Source of the DNA: Promethearchaeota archaeon
Lineage (GTDB): Archaea > Asgardarchaeota > Lokiarchaeia > Sigynarchaeales > SOKP01
Assembly: GCA_030668025.1 (NCBI GenBank)
Contig: DAOUUT010000002.1
Coordinates: 1-54,014 of the forward strand
Direction of reading: 5' to 3'
Length of the DNA: 54,014 bases
Under the pieces are notes generated by a model. That model was not told the DNA's origin and searched no databases. It saw nothing but the letters and a program-made list of their open reading frames with translations. The number at the start of each line of letters is the position of its first letter. The first letter of the stretch is position 1. The translations under genes were made by a program, and so were the position numbers. This document shows positions 26,758-35,594 of the stretch, in pieces.

Positions 26758-27765
26758 ATGAATCCAGAATTAATAACTATTGGTAGTTGTACTCTTGATT
26801 GTATGCTACAAGTTAAAGACATCCTTAGATTTGAATTGTTTGATAAAGAAATTGTTAAAAAATACACTGCAATTGAATATAGTCGCAAACTGAATATTGA
26901 TGGCGTTCTATTTGTTCCTGGAGGGTCTGCTGCCAATATTGCGTCAAATTGTGCGATGTTGGGGATAGAAAGTACTTATCTTGGAGTAATAGGGAACGAC
27001 TTTTCGGCAAGTATTTGTTTAGAAGATATGAAAAAAAGAGGAGTAGATCTTTCAAGAATCATTCAAACTGATGACGATTGTACGGCGTTCTCAGTAATTT
27101 TAAAAACGGAGTGGGGAAAAGACAGAAGTATTCTTGCCTATAAAGGCGCAAATAACTTGTTAAAACCTGAGGATGTGAAAGCCGATATTTTTCAAAATAT
27201 TAAAGCGTTTGCTTGGACATCGTTAACTACCGAAAATGGTTGTAGAGCAATTGAGAAAGCACTAACGCTCACTTTAGAAAACGGTGGTAAAGTATTTGCT
27301 GCACCCAGCATGTCAATTATAAAAAACAACCCAAAATGGGCAAAAATTCTTATTTCAAACTCAAATGTAGTTTCATTAAATAAAGAAGAGGCTCAAGAGT
27401 TTACAAACGAGACAGATATAGTTCATATGATTCATAAATTTTTAGATCTCGGTATAAAAATAATATCCATTACCGATGGTCCCAATGGCTCAATTATATC
27501 TGATGGTAAACTTATTGTGAACAGTTCAATTTACGAGGGGCCGGTAGAAGACACCACAGGAGCTGGAGACGCTTTTCTAAGCGGGCTTCTAATATCCGAA
27601 CTAAACGAGTTTAGTTTAGAGAAAGCGTCTAAGATGGCAACAGCAATGTCATACTTAGAAAGCAGAGAGGTCGGGGTTCGAGAGGGCTTACCTCAAAGTT
27701 TACGTGAATTAGAAGCCTTTATCGATAATAATGATATAAAACAAAAAGTTTCACAGATTGTTTAA
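26758..27765 (+). CDS. PfkB-family carbohydrate/nucleoside kinase
   Basis: About 335 residues from the ATG at 26758; a GTG at 26749 is in frame. It carries the ribokinase fold: ITIGSCTLDCMLQV at the N-terminus, PGGSAANIASNCAMLGIES (PfkB signature 1) near residue 60, and EDTTGAGDAFLSGLLI (signature 2 with the catalytic Asp) near residue 270. A loop of about 20 residues (LRFELFDKEIVKKYTAIEYSRK, split) before the GG motif is the lid region. Substrate is likely a sugar or nucleoside; it cannot be told from sequence alone. Confidence 0.87.
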   Translation: MNPELITIGSCTLDCMLQVKDILRFELFDKEIVKKYTAIEYSRKLNIDGVLFVPGGSAANIASNCAMLGIESTYLGVIGNDFSASICLEDMKKRGVDLSRIIQTDDDCTAFSVILKTEWGKDRSILAYKGANNLLKPEDVKADIFQNIKAFAWTSLTTENGCRAIEKALTLTLENGGKVFAAPSMSIIKNNPKWAKILISNSNVVSLNKEEAQEFTNETDIVHMIHKFLDLGIKIISITDGPNGSIISDGKLIVNSSIYEGPVEDTTGAGDAFLSGLLISELNEFSLEKASKMATAMSYLESREVGVREGLPQSLRELEAFIDNNDIKQKVSQIV

Positions 27766-27962
27766 TTGAACGTTTGGCTAAAAAAACACAGAATAAGATA
27801 TATAAGGAAAAAACAAGTAAATTGTGTATTACCTATAATGTAGAAGTGAATTTTAAATTAAGAAATTAATCTTATTACCTTCTTTATATTAACTCACGTT
27901 AAAGCAATAGATTTTAATTTCTTAATATATTTTTTATATCGTTAAACGACTTATACTAAAAA

Positions 27963-28095
27963 GCGCTGCTAGTATAGATTCTATTAAATATCTTAATAGA
28001 ATGTAGATTGGTCAGTATACCAGGTTGCCAACAAATTACTACGAGCCGTAGGAATTGGGCATTTGGTGACCCGGGTTCAATTCCCGGGCGGCGCA
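27963..28095 (+). tRNA. tRNA-Gly(GCC) with two predicted introns
   Basis: The 5' and 3' ends pair as GCGCTGC / GCGGCGC (one G-U) with discriminator A at 28095. The T-arm is CCGGG-TTCAATT-CCCGG. The anticodon loop TTGCCA (28025-28030) reads GCC, the stem CCAGG pairs with TTTGG with two wobbles. Removing 29 nt from the D-loop (approximately 27978-28006) and 30 nt after position 37 (28031-28060) gives a 74-nt tRNA of normal shape. The first insert is a perfect 10-bp hairpin (ATTCTATTAA / TTAATAGAAT); the second contains CTACG-AGC-CGTAG. CCA is not encoded. Intron borders could shift by a nucleotide or two. Confidence 0.8.
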
Positions 28096-28102
28096 TTTTT
28101 TT
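28096..28102 (+). terminator. Oligo-T tract after tRNA-Gly
   Basis: Seven T directly follow the discriminator base, as often seen after archaeal tRNA genes. Confidence 0.5.
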
Positions 28103-28175
28103 CAATATTTCTTATATCTTTTTTAAACAAAAATGATTACCTAATAAGATGTATGAGAAGATGAGGTAATTTTAA

Positions 28176-28967
28176 ATGGATGATAAAGAAGTTGGTAAAT
28201 ATTGGGATGAAAATGCAGAAAATTGGACAAGATTGGCCAGAATGGGATATGATCGAAGTAGAGATCTAATTAATTCACCTGCCTTTTTCAAAATTTTGCC
28301 CGATATTTCAAACTTAAAAGGGTTAGACATTGGTTGTGGAGAAGGATACAACACTAGAATTGCTGCAAAAAAAGGAGCAAAATTAACAGCAATTGACATT
28401 TCTAAAGTGTTTATCAAATACGCAAAAGAAAAAGAACAGCAAGAACCGTTAGGAATTATATATAAAGTTTCAAGTGCAAAAGAGCTTCTATATCCAGATA
28501 ACAATTTTGATTTTGCAATAGCTACTATGAGTCTGATGGATATCGCAGAAACCGAAGAAGCAATAGCTGAAGCCTATAGAGTTATAAAACTTGGTGGTTT
28601 CTTCCAATTTTCAATTTCTCATCCTTGTTTTGCAACACCTAGATGGGAATGGGTTAAGGATGAAGAAGGTAGAAGGACTGGATTAATTGTAGGGGATTAT
28701 TTTAAAAAATATAATGGTGAGATTGAAGAATGGATCTTTGGAGCGGCTCCAAAAGATATGACCGATAAAATGAGGAAATTTAGAATTCCCCGATTTAATA
28801 TGATACTATCAGAATGGCTCAATTTACTGATAGCAAAAGGTTTCGTTTTAGAGGAGTTTTGCGAACCTTATCCTGATGATGAGGTTTTAAGAAATTTTCC
28901 AGGGGAGCATGATAGCACAATAATACCCTATTTTTTGATTATACGCTGTCGGAAACCAAATAAATAG
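28176..28967 (+). CDS. Class I SAM-dependent methyltransferase
   Basis: A 263-residue protein of the Methyltransf_11 type. Motif I is LDIGCGEGYNTRIAAKKG (50-67). It is followed by the acidic ribose-binding strand AKLTAIDIS, the adenine region SAKELLYPDNNFDFAI, and post-motif helix FQFSISHPC. Residues ~150-220 form a substrate cap. Such enzymes methylate small molecules, quinones or proteins; the substrate is unknown. A remnant of another methyltransferase lies about 1 kb downstream (29983-30186). Confidence 0.85.
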   Translation: MDDKEVGKYWDENAENWTRLARMGYDRSRDLINSPAFFKILPDISNLKGLDIGCGEGYNTRIAAKKGAKLTAIDISKVFIKYAKEKEQQEPLGIIYKVSSAKELLYPDNNFDFAIATMSLMDIAETEEAIAEAYRVIKLGGFFQFSISHPCFATPRWEWVKDEEGRRTGLIVGDYFKKYNGEIEEWIFGAAPKDMTDKMRKFRIPRFNMILSEWLNLLIAKGFVLEEFCEPYPDDEVLRNFPGEHDSTIIPYFLIIRCRKPNK

Positions 28968-28986
28968 ACTTTTACATTTTTACAAA

Positions 28987-29014
28987 AGATCGCGAAAGGT
29001 CTGTTTCACGATCT
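28987..29014 (+). terminator. Hairpin between convergent genes
   Basis: AGATCG and CGATCT pair, then one C-A mismatch and GAAA / TTTC, with a 6-nt loop. It lies between the methyltransferase gene and the convergent permease remnant and could act as a bidirectional terminator. Confidence 0.45.
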
Positions 29015-29059
29015 GTATAACTTGAATTCTAAAAATAACAAAAAAAGTTAAAATTTTTA

Positions 29060-29776
29060 TTATCTATTAATTGCTGGTATCGGTTCTTTCAAACCATAAT
29101 GAAGTGCTAATAATCCCATGACTGAAGCAAAAATAGCTAAACTTGGCCAAAAAAAGGCCCATGGCGCAGCGAATAAATAATATCTTGCGTCAATGACATT
29201 ATACCCTAATTGTACTAGCAAAGGATCGGTAAATCCAAAGAAACCTCTTGCTTCGAATAACAAAATATTGAATATCATTAATAACGGGAAATATGCAATT
29301 AACTTCTTTGCGATTAACTTTGAACTGTTATTTCCCTTACTGATTATTAAAGTGACCCCAAGTACCATAAACATTGCAATTAAACTCATTATTACTGAGA
29401 TATTTCTTCCGCAAATATCCAAAAATATTATTATCATTAGTACGCTGATTATTATGAAAAGGACTATAATGAATCTCAATACCAATCCTTTTACCCACCT
29501 ATGAACTTTAAATATATAAACAAATAATATTCCTATTGCAAATCCTATGAGACTAGGCAGGATACAGACTTTTATCAATGTTGATACACCATATGCCAAT
29601 AATGCAAGTACATCGCGTCCAAACCTAGATTGTCCTAAGGGGTGAGTCACAGATGGCGGATCATAAGAACCTGAATAAATACCCATTGCTTGTTCTAAAG
29701 ACAATGGCGTTAAAACCTGTGGAAATATAGCTACTATTATAGTAAACACCACAATTGCTAAACCTATTATTGTCAA
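29060..29776 (-). pseudogene. Oligopeptide ABC-transporter permease, DppC-like, decayed
   Basis: A 238-residue frame starting at a TTG. The DppC family signs are HPLGQSRFGRDVLALLAYGVSTL after the first helix and FFWPSLAIFASVMGLLALHYGLKE at the end. The cytoplasmic EAA loop, needed to dock on the ATPase, is missing; in its place is a divergent hydrophobic stretch (FIIVLFIIISVLMIII). The reading frame remains open upstream to 29867 and encodes a family-like N-terminus (KFKDFIFYRLKSP) but offers no normal start codon. No ATPase, partner permease or binding protein is adjacent. I infer a decaying gene. Confidence 0.6.
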
Positions 29777-29982
29777 TGGAGATTTTAGACGATAAAAGAT
29801 AAAATCTTTAAATTTTTGGTCTGAATCGATAGTATCAACTTTAATAATTTTATTCCGCTCTTTTTTTTAATAAATATAGATAATATAAATCCTTAAGATA
29901 CTGAAATATATAAATGTTAGAGAATCTTATAGTACTCATATTTGCTATAGGGTGACTTTTAATTCTAAAAGCGATGTAGCCG

Positions 29983-30186
29983 GTTAATTTTGCACTTAAA
30001 GACTATTGGGACGGAAATAAACTTGCAAATGTAATATTTCATCGAGATGATGGATTAGTTGATGATTATTTTGTTAGTCATTGCTTTCGGAAACCGGAGG
30101 ATTTTTCAGAATTAGAAAAAAAGGCATTAGAATCGTGTTTCTGGAAATTTTTTGATTTAGGAGCGGGTGTATTTTCAAATAATTAA
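29983..30186 (+). pseudogene. Methyltransferase remnant (N-terminal part only)
   Basis: A frame without a start codon encodes VNFALKDYWDGNK, then NVIFHRDDGLVDDYFV, FRKPEDFSELEKKALES and FFDLGAGVFSNN before a TAA stop. This order (W-D, HRDDG, EKKAL, D-x-GAG) is the typical N-terminus and SAM-binding motif I of a family of class I methyltransferases. The protein is cut off inside motif I and the first residues are also lost (an in-frame TAG lies just upstream). It is therefore a broken copy. Confidence 0.6.
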
Positions 30187-30203
30187 AATAAAAAAAATCT
30201 TAC

Positions 30204-31049
30204 TTACAAAGTTCCAAGAAAATTTGAAACTTCTGAAGATTTAGGCACATCAACTTTGAAATAATTCTCAACGATTTCAAAAAGAAAATCGAGATATTTT
30301 AATTGGATTTTTACGTTGTGAATTCTAGATAAATCTTCAATTATTTTTTTCGAATAAACCTTCTCTTTCTTTTTTAAACCTTTAACTATGTCAACTATCG
30401 TTTCAGATAGTTCGTAAGCTTTTTGAAGACCATTTTGTAGATATATTAAACTGTGTGTTGGCTCATATTCCTCGAAAAATTTCTGAATTAAAGCCCTTTC
30501 TACGTCTAATTTTTTTCCTTTAATAATACCATCTTCGTCCTTTATAACTTCCTTACTGTTAAAGACAATATAATCATTATAACTTTCGCTATTATATTGA
30601 TCTTCTGAAATGAAAACAAGCTCAGTTTCAAAAGAATTTATTGTTATATAATCAAAAAACCTTCGAACTTCATCAATCATAAATTGCTGGTCATAAATTA
30701 AAACAATCTTTCTTTTATTTAATATAGCTCTAATTATGTAGGTTATTAAAGAAGCAGAAAGATTAAGCTTGATTAAACTTACATTAATTGAATCAAGTTG
30801 AGCGGAAGTATTAGGTTCTATACTTTTTTTGGGAATTATATCAGGAAGTTCTAATTGGAAATCTGCCATAAATGTGTCTCTTACTGAGAAATTCTTATCT
30901 ATGTAAGCAACGAAAGAATGTTCGCAAATAAATCCTTCCGACACATTTACTGCAAACACCCCTCTTTTGGCTTTTTCTACCTCTTCTTCAGAAACTTCAA
31001 TAAAACCTATACCCGTACATGAGGGGCAACGAACTTCTATTTTCTTCAT
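30204..31049 (-). CDS. Zinc-ribbon protein of unknown function
   Basis: About 281 residues from the ATG at 31049; a TTG at 31055 is in frame. The N-terminus has RCPSCTGIGFIEVSEE and later SEGFICEHSFVAYIDKNF, so Cys-X2-Cys plus Cys-X-His could form a zinc ribbon. A middle alpha/beta segment (KIVLIYDQQFMIDEVRRFF, ETELVFISEDQY) could bind a ligand or protein. The C-terminal 80 residues are helical (AYELSETIVDIVKGLKKKEK). I know no characterised relative. It is transcribed away from the methyltransferase remnant. Confidence 0.6.
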   Translation of the reverse strand: MKKIEVRCPSCTGIGFIEVSEEEVEKAKRGVFAVNVSEGFICEHSFVAYIDKNFSVRDTFMADFQLELPDIIPKKSIEPNTSAQLDSINVSLIKLNLSASLITYIIRAILNKRKIVLIYDQQFMIDEVRRFFDYITINSFETELVFISEDQYNSESYNDYIVFNSKEVIKDEDGIIKGKKLDVERALIQKFFEEYEPTHSLIYLQNGLQKAYELSETIVDIVKGLKKKEKVYSKKIIEDLSRIHNVKIQLKYLDFLFEIVENYFKVDVPKSSEVSNFLGTL

Positions 31050-31203
31050 ATTCAATAATCTTAATGGTCGTAATATAATTTAAAAATTCCTATTAAATAC
31101 GAACTGTAACTAAATTTTAATTACTTTAGTATTTAAATTTTAACTGAGTTAGTAAATTGAAATAGATGATTTATATACAGTTCTGTTTAATCTCTAATTT
31201 TTT

Positions 31204-31683
31204 TTAATATCTTCGTATTTTTGCGTATTTTTTCTCAATAAAATTAGCTATTATTAAGGAACTTAATGTGGCTAAATTCTCCGCAATTATAAATGACATG
31301 ATATTGTTTAAGAAAGTATAACATACTCCATATGTACTAAAAAAGAGAATAGTAAAAATAGGGAAAGTTATAACTAAGGGTCTCACAATTGGAAAATTCA
31401 AGAATTTTTGAATTTTCGAAATATTTTGTCGCGATTTACTAAATTGAGATTTTAATTTTTTCCTTCTTTCGACTTGAGCAAACGATTCAAAAATAATAAT
31501 TACACCAAAAAATAAGGCTACTGTTGCTCCAATAGGGATTAGGATTACAACAAGATGATTACCTACGCCAAAAATGTATTGAGCTACAAATATAAAAAAC
31601 ACTTGAAAAAGCCCACAAGCACCGAATAGTATAATAGCAATCGATATATATTCCTTAGATGACCAGCGAAATTTTATTGGCAT
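31204..31683 (-). CDS. Four-TM membrane protein
   Basis: A 159-residue protein with four hydrophobic helices (about 13-35, 43-66, 99-118 and 123-147). A basic loop (ERRKKLKSQFSKSRQNISKIQ) lies between helices 2 and 3, and the ends are basic (ANFIEKKYAKIRRY). The layout suggests a small integral membrane protein with both termini inside the cell. No family is recognised. It is just upstream (in genome order) of tRNA-Val. Confidence 0.55.
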   Translation of the reverse strand: MPIKFRWSSKEYISIAIILFGACGLFQVFFIFVAQYIFGVGNHLVVILIPIGATVALFFGVIIIFESFAQVERRKKLKSQFSKSRQNISKIQKFLNFPIVRPLVITFPIFTILFFSTYGVCYTFLNNIMSFIIAENLATLSSLIIANFIEKKYAKIRRY

Positions 31684-31711
31684 TTTAATCTAATTCTTTT
31701 CTGTAATTTGG

Positions 31712-31783
31712 TGGGCCAAGGGAGGATTGAACTCCCGACCTTCCGCACGTCAAGCGGACGTCATACGACTAGACCATTGGCCC
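31712..31783 (-). tRNA. tRNA-Val(GAC), CCA encoded
   Basis: On the minus strand the acceptor arms GGGCCAA / TTGGCCC pair perfectly, discriminator A at 31712. The anticodon stem TCCGC / GCGGA closes a loop TTGACGT with anticodon GAC. The T-arm is GGGAG-TTCAATC-CTCCC. The genome encodes CCA right after the discriminator (31709-31711). The D-loop is only 7 nt (AGTCGTA) and lacks the usual GG pair. No intron is needed. Confidence 0.9.
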
Positions 31784-31921
31784 GAGTTTAATATCAATAT
31801 AAAAAATACTAAACTTAGAGATATTTATGTTATATTATTAAAAAATAAATATTTTATTAGTTTTCTTGTGAAATTTTGGAATATTTAAATTTATATGGAT
31901 AATTGTAGATTCAAGAATCCA

Positions 31922-32557
31922 TTAAGAATTGATTTTCTTTTTTAGCTCAAAAAGATTTCTTATGTTTAAATCAGCTAAGTGATTAATTTTTCCATTAGGA
32001 TTAAAATAGCAAGAATTTATTTTACTTTTTATAGCAGCCTGAATATCAATATCTCGATCACCAATCGAGAGTATATTTTCCCTAGGAATTTTATATTTCT
32101 CAATCAGATAAAGAAATGATGTAGGGTTCGGTTTTTTGGGATATCCATGTTCATGTGTTATGATATCTTCAAAAAGATATCTCATTTTGTAATATTTTAA
32201 AAGTTTATATAATTTTTTTTTTCCTCGATGCGTAACAATAAAATTTTTTGCTCCTTTATTTCTAATGAATTTAAGAATTTCTATCGCACCAGAAAAAGGT
32301 GGCTCTTCACTTTCTTTAGTATTTGAATATTCACGAGCAAATTCTTGTTGAAGTTTTTCTCTATCAATATTTAACTCTTTTGATATATGATTAAAACAAG
32401 AATAAAGACTATCTTGACACAATTCTTTGACATTGTTAAAATCTAAATCTTTATTATAATTTTTTTTTATTAGATTTACTATTGTTAAGGCAATGGCGGG
32501 ATATGTATTAAATAAAGTTCCGTCAAAATCCCAAATAAAATATTCTAGATTTTCCAT
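31922..32557 (-). CDS. HAD-superfamily hydrolase (phosphoglycolate phosphatase-like)
   Basis: A 211-residue protein with motif I DFDGTLFNT (Asp10, Asp12), a helical cap, motif II FIVTHRGKK and motif III/IV ENILSIGDRDIDIQAA. The arrangement fits the subfamily I HAD phosphatases acting on small phosphate esters such as phosphoglycolate or sugar phosphates. The substrate is not known. It is on the same strand as pgk, located 65 nt downstream of it, so the two may be co-transcribed. Confidence 0.85.
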   Translation of the reverse strand: MENLEYFIWDFDGTLFNTYPAIALTIVNLIKKNYNKDLDFNNVKELCQDSLYSCFNHISKELNIDREKLQQEFAREYSNTKESEEPPFSGAIEILKFIRNKGAKNFIVTHRGKKKLYKLLKYYKMRYLFEDIITHEHGYPKKPNPTSFLYLIEKYKIPRENILSIGDRDIDIQAAIKSKINSCYFNPNGKINHLADLNIRNLFELKKKINS

Positions 32558-32622
32558 CTTAATTAAATATCCAAGTTTAAATGAAATTTGATAATAGTAA
32601 AAAAAAAAAATTATAAAATATT

Positions 32623-33840
32623 TTATGGTTTTTTTTCTCTTAAAGCCCTAACCATTGGTACATCCTTTCCAGATAATATTTCTAACAATGCTCCTCCGCC
32701 AGTAGAAATAAATGAAACATCTTTTGCATACCCAGACATTTCTGCTGCAGTTCCCATTTCTCCGCCACCAATTACGGCAAGTGCGCCCCCTGTTTTAGCA
32801 GCTTCAGCCATTGCTTCAACCATATCAAAGGTTCCTTTTCTAAACACTTCTTTTTCAAATATTCCTGGTGGCCCGTTAGCGATGATAGTTTTAGCTTTAC
32901 TGATAATACTTTTAAATTCTTCCGTAGTTTTAGGCCCAATATCACCAGTTACGGCATTATATTTCTTTAATTCGTCGATATTAATTGCTTTTCTGTTGCC
33001 ATTATCGTCAATTACCAAGTCTTTTGGTAAAATTATTTTATCTTTGAATTTTAAGTAAGTTTCCTTGATATCCTCTTTTGCCTTATCTAAATCTTTTGCT
33101 ATTGCCGCCTTATTGGGTTCCCCCGTTTCGATTCCTATAGCTTCCATAATTAGGATTGCTGTTAAACCGGAGCAAAGTGCGTAATCAAGTTTTTCGTTTT
33201 CAAAATTAAATTTCATAGCTTTAAATTTATCTATTGCTTTCGCCCCTCCAATAAGCATAACCATCGGTTTTTCTGGGTTTTCTATTATTTTACTCATGTA
33301 TTTAAATTCTTTAACTGTCGTAGGACCTGCAAGTAAGGTAGGCCACCCAATTATCGAAGGTTGTGCTCTATGGGCAGCACCAAACGCATCTGCGATGAAA
33401 TAATCGAATAACGGCGCAAGAGTTTGAATCATTTCTAATTTCTCAGCTTCGGAGAAATCTTTAAACTGTTTAGTTTCAAGTTCCCAGGTTCGCACATTAT
33501 TAAGAACTAATACTTCGCCTATTTTGAGTTCTTTGATCGCATGAATTGCTTTTTCTCCAAAAACATCTTCCACGTACTTTACAGGGCGATCTAATAGTTT
33601 TCGTATTTCTTCGGCATGCATTTCCAAAGAAGTAAAATCTTTAGCTCCTGGACGAGATTGGTGCGCCATAATTACTACAGCACTATCTTTCAATTCTTCT
33701 AATGACGGAATTAAAGCATGAATACGAGGTGATTCGCGAATTCTATTGTTTTCAATGTCGATATTAGAGTTGATATCGACTCTCATCAAAATTTTTTTTC
33801 CTTTTAAATCAACATCTTTATACGATTTATAATCAAACAT
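32623..33840 (-). CDS. pgk: Phosphoglycerate kinase (archaeal type)
   Basis: A 405-residue glycolytic/gluconeogenic enzyme that interconverts 1,3-bisphosphoglycerate and 3-phosphoglycerate with ADP/ATP. The N-domain has MRVDINSNIDIENNRIRESPRI, with basic residues for substrate, and MAHQSRPG. AHRAQPSIIG is the archaeal form of the family's RAHAS motif. MLIGGAKAIDKF and the C-domain NGPPGIFEKEVFRKGT, and ALAVIGGGEMGTAAE close the ATP site. The length matches archaeal PGK. It is divergent from larB with 240 nt between them. Confidence 0.95.
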   Translation of the reverse strand: MFDYKSYKDVDLKGKKILMRVDINSNIDIENNRIRESPRIHALIPSLEELKDSAVVIMAHQSRPGAKDFTSLEMHAEEIRKLLDRPVKYVEDVFGEKAIHAIKELKIGEVLVLNNVRTWELETKQFKDFSEAEKLEMIQTLAPLFDYFIADAFGAAHRAQPSIIGWPTLLAGPTTVKEFKYMSKIIENPEKPMVMLIGGAKAIDKFKAMKFNFENEKLDYALCSGLTAILIMEAIGIETGEPNKAAIAKDLDKAKEDIKETYLKFKDKIILPKDLVIDDNGNRKAINIDELKKYNAVTGDIGPKTTEEFKSIISKAKTIIANGPPGIFEKEVFRKGTFDMVEAMAEAAKTGGALAVIGGGEMGTAAEMSGYAKDVSFISTGGGALLEILSGKDVPMVRALREKKP

Positions 33841-34083
33841 TTAAAACCACTTTTAATGGATATATTTATAGTATTGATTAATATCAAAAAAAGTTTGATT
33901 AGTTAATATTGTTTTTTAAAAACAAATTTTTTATTCTTATACTTAAATAAAATCCTCGTAATGAAATATTGAAACAAATCCATTGGAACTATGTTTTTAA
34001 ATTTATTAAGACCAAAAGATTCTATTTATAGTATAAATTATTATGAACTGAAAGTTTGAAATGTTTTAAATTGGTGATTGATT

Positions 34084-34863
34084 GTGGATGAGATTAGAGA
34101 AATTTTAAATAAACTGCTAGATAAAAAGTGTTCGATTGAAGAGGCAGAAAAAATGTTGAAGGCTAATACTATCGAAGAAGTTGGAGACTTGGCTAAATTA
34201 GATGTTTTCAGAAGCTTACGCACTGGCGTTGTTGAGGTTATTTATGCGGAAAACAAAACGCCTCAAATGATTATAGATATAATTTATGCGTTCTTAAAAA
34301 AAAATAAATTTGCTATTGTATCGAGGTTTAAAGACGAACAAAAAGCTTTAATTTTTAAAGAATTTGGTGTTAAAGAAGAATTATCATTAGTTGTTAATGA
34401 TTTGGCTAAAATTGTAATAGTCAAAGAAAAAGATTTCAAATTTAAGAAGAAGGGTGGAAGAATTGGCATAATTTCAGCCGGAAGTTCAGATATTCCTATT
34501 GCTGAGGAAGCTAAAGTAATTGCGGAATCAATGGGGTGTGAAATTTTTTCTAGCTACGATTTAGGAATTGCTGGCATTCATCGTCTTTTTAAACCTCTCA
34601 GTGAAATGATTAAAGAAGATATTCACATAGTAATTGTATGCGCAGGGATGGAAGGAACCTTGCCGGGAATTGTTGCAGCCCTTGTTGACATTCCTGTAAT
34701 AGGGGTACCCATATCTAGTGGATACGGTTTAGGGGAAAAAGGTATTGGTGCTTTAACAACGATGCTTCAATCATGCTCTCCCGGATTATTAGTAGTTAAC
34801 ATCGACAATGGGTTTGGAGCAGGGGCTTCTGCCGCTTTAATAGCTAATAAAATCGCAAAATAA
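34084..34863 (+). CDS. larB: LarB, nickel-pincer cofactor biosynthesis (NaAD carboxylase/hydrolase)
   Basis: About 259 residues from a GTG at 34084; a TTG at 34078 is in frame. LarB carboxylates nicotinic acid adenine dinucleotide, the first step to the nickel pincer nucleotide (NPN) used by lactate racemase LarA. The C-terminal two thirds is PurE-like: GRIGIISAGSSDIPIAEEA, SSYDLGIAGIHRLF, IVIVCAGMEGTLPGIVAALVD and GVPISSGYGLGEKG. The N-terminus has the usual helix repeat (LLDKKCSIEEAEKML). LarC lies at 39896-41191, and the corrinoid protein follows after 89 nt. Confidence 0.9.
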   Translation: MDEIREILNKLLDKKCSIEEAEKMLKANTIEEVGDLAKLDVFRSLRTGVVEVIYAENKTPQMIIDIIYAFLKKNKFAIVSRFKDEQKALIFKEFGVKEELSLVVNDLAKIVIVKEKDFKFKKKGGRIGIISAGSSDIPIAEEAKVIAESMGCEIFSSYDLGIAGIHRLFKPLSEMIKEDIHIVIVCAGMEGTLPGIVAALVDIPVIGVPISSGYGLGEKGIGALTTMLQSCSPGLLVVNIDNGFGAGASAALIANKIAK

Positions 34864-34952
34864 ATTTTTCATTTAAGAGTTTCTTCTTACTATTGGTAAG
34901 TGATTACAAATTTTGTATATTTTTAATAACAAGTTAATTTAAAATTATAATT

Positions 34953-35594
34953 ATGAATTTAATTAAAGATTTATCGAACGCAGTTATAGACGGAAATTCA
35001 GAGTTAGCCGTATCTATCGCAAAAAACATAATTTCCCAAGGTGTAGATATTAACGATGCGATTTTTCAGGGGTTAAACGAAGGGATGAGCATAGTAAGCG
35101 AACTTTACGCTAAGAGAGAATACTTTTTACCTGAAATTATTATTTCTGCTGATGCGTTATACGAAGCTTTGGAAGTTTTCAAACCACATCTAGAGCTTAC
35201 AAATACAAAAAGTAAAGCAATTGTCGTAATTGGTGTCGTACGCGGCGATGTGCACGATATAGGCAAGAATTTAACTAAACTTTTTTTGGAAGCTTCTGGA
35301 TATAAGGTTATAGATTGCGGAAGGAATGTACAACCAGATATCTTTATTAAAACTATTAAAGAAAACAACGCAGATATATTAGCATTATCTACTTTAATGA
35401 ATCCTACGTTAGAGAGTATTACCAATTTAATCGAGCTATTAAAAGAAGAAGATCTCAAAAAGAAGTTAATAATAATTATTGGAGGTGCGGCTACGAGCGA
35501 ACAATTTGCTCAAAAGATTGGAGTAATTCATTGTGACGATGCTTCAAAAGCAGCTAAAATATTAGATGAACTAATATTGGAGGAAAAGAGCTAA
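34953..35594 (+). CDS. Corrinoid methyltransfer protein (MtbC/MttC-like)
   Basis: A 213-residue cobalamin carrier. The N-terminal helical cap (~80 residues; IISQGVDINDAIFQGLNEGMSIVSE) resembles methionine-synthase-type binding proteins. The B12 loop is GVVRGDVHDIGKNLTKL with Asp99-X-His101-X2-Gly104, His101 being the lower cobalt ligand. Later signs are VQPDIFIKTIKENNADI and IIIIGGAATSEQFAQKIG. It carries methyl groups between a substrate methyltransferase and a partner. Its stop TAA overlaps the start of the next gene (TAATG), so the two are translationally coupled. Confidence 0.9.
   Translation: MNLIKDLSNAVIDGNSELAVSIAKNIISQGVDINDAIFQGLNEGMSIVSELYAKREYFLPEIIISADALYEALEVFKPHLELTNTKSKAIVVIGVVRGDVHDIGKNLTKLFLEASGYKVIDCGRNVQPDIFIKTIKENNADILALSTLMNPTLESITNLIELLKEEDLKKKLIIIIGGAATSEQFAQKIGVIHCDDASKAAKILDELILEEKS

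Noticed and set aside
32588..33058. Long plus-strand open frame (156 codons)
   Set aside because: It lies opposite pgk and has Pro/Ser-rich composition without any family motif; it is the antisense shadow of a well-supported gene.
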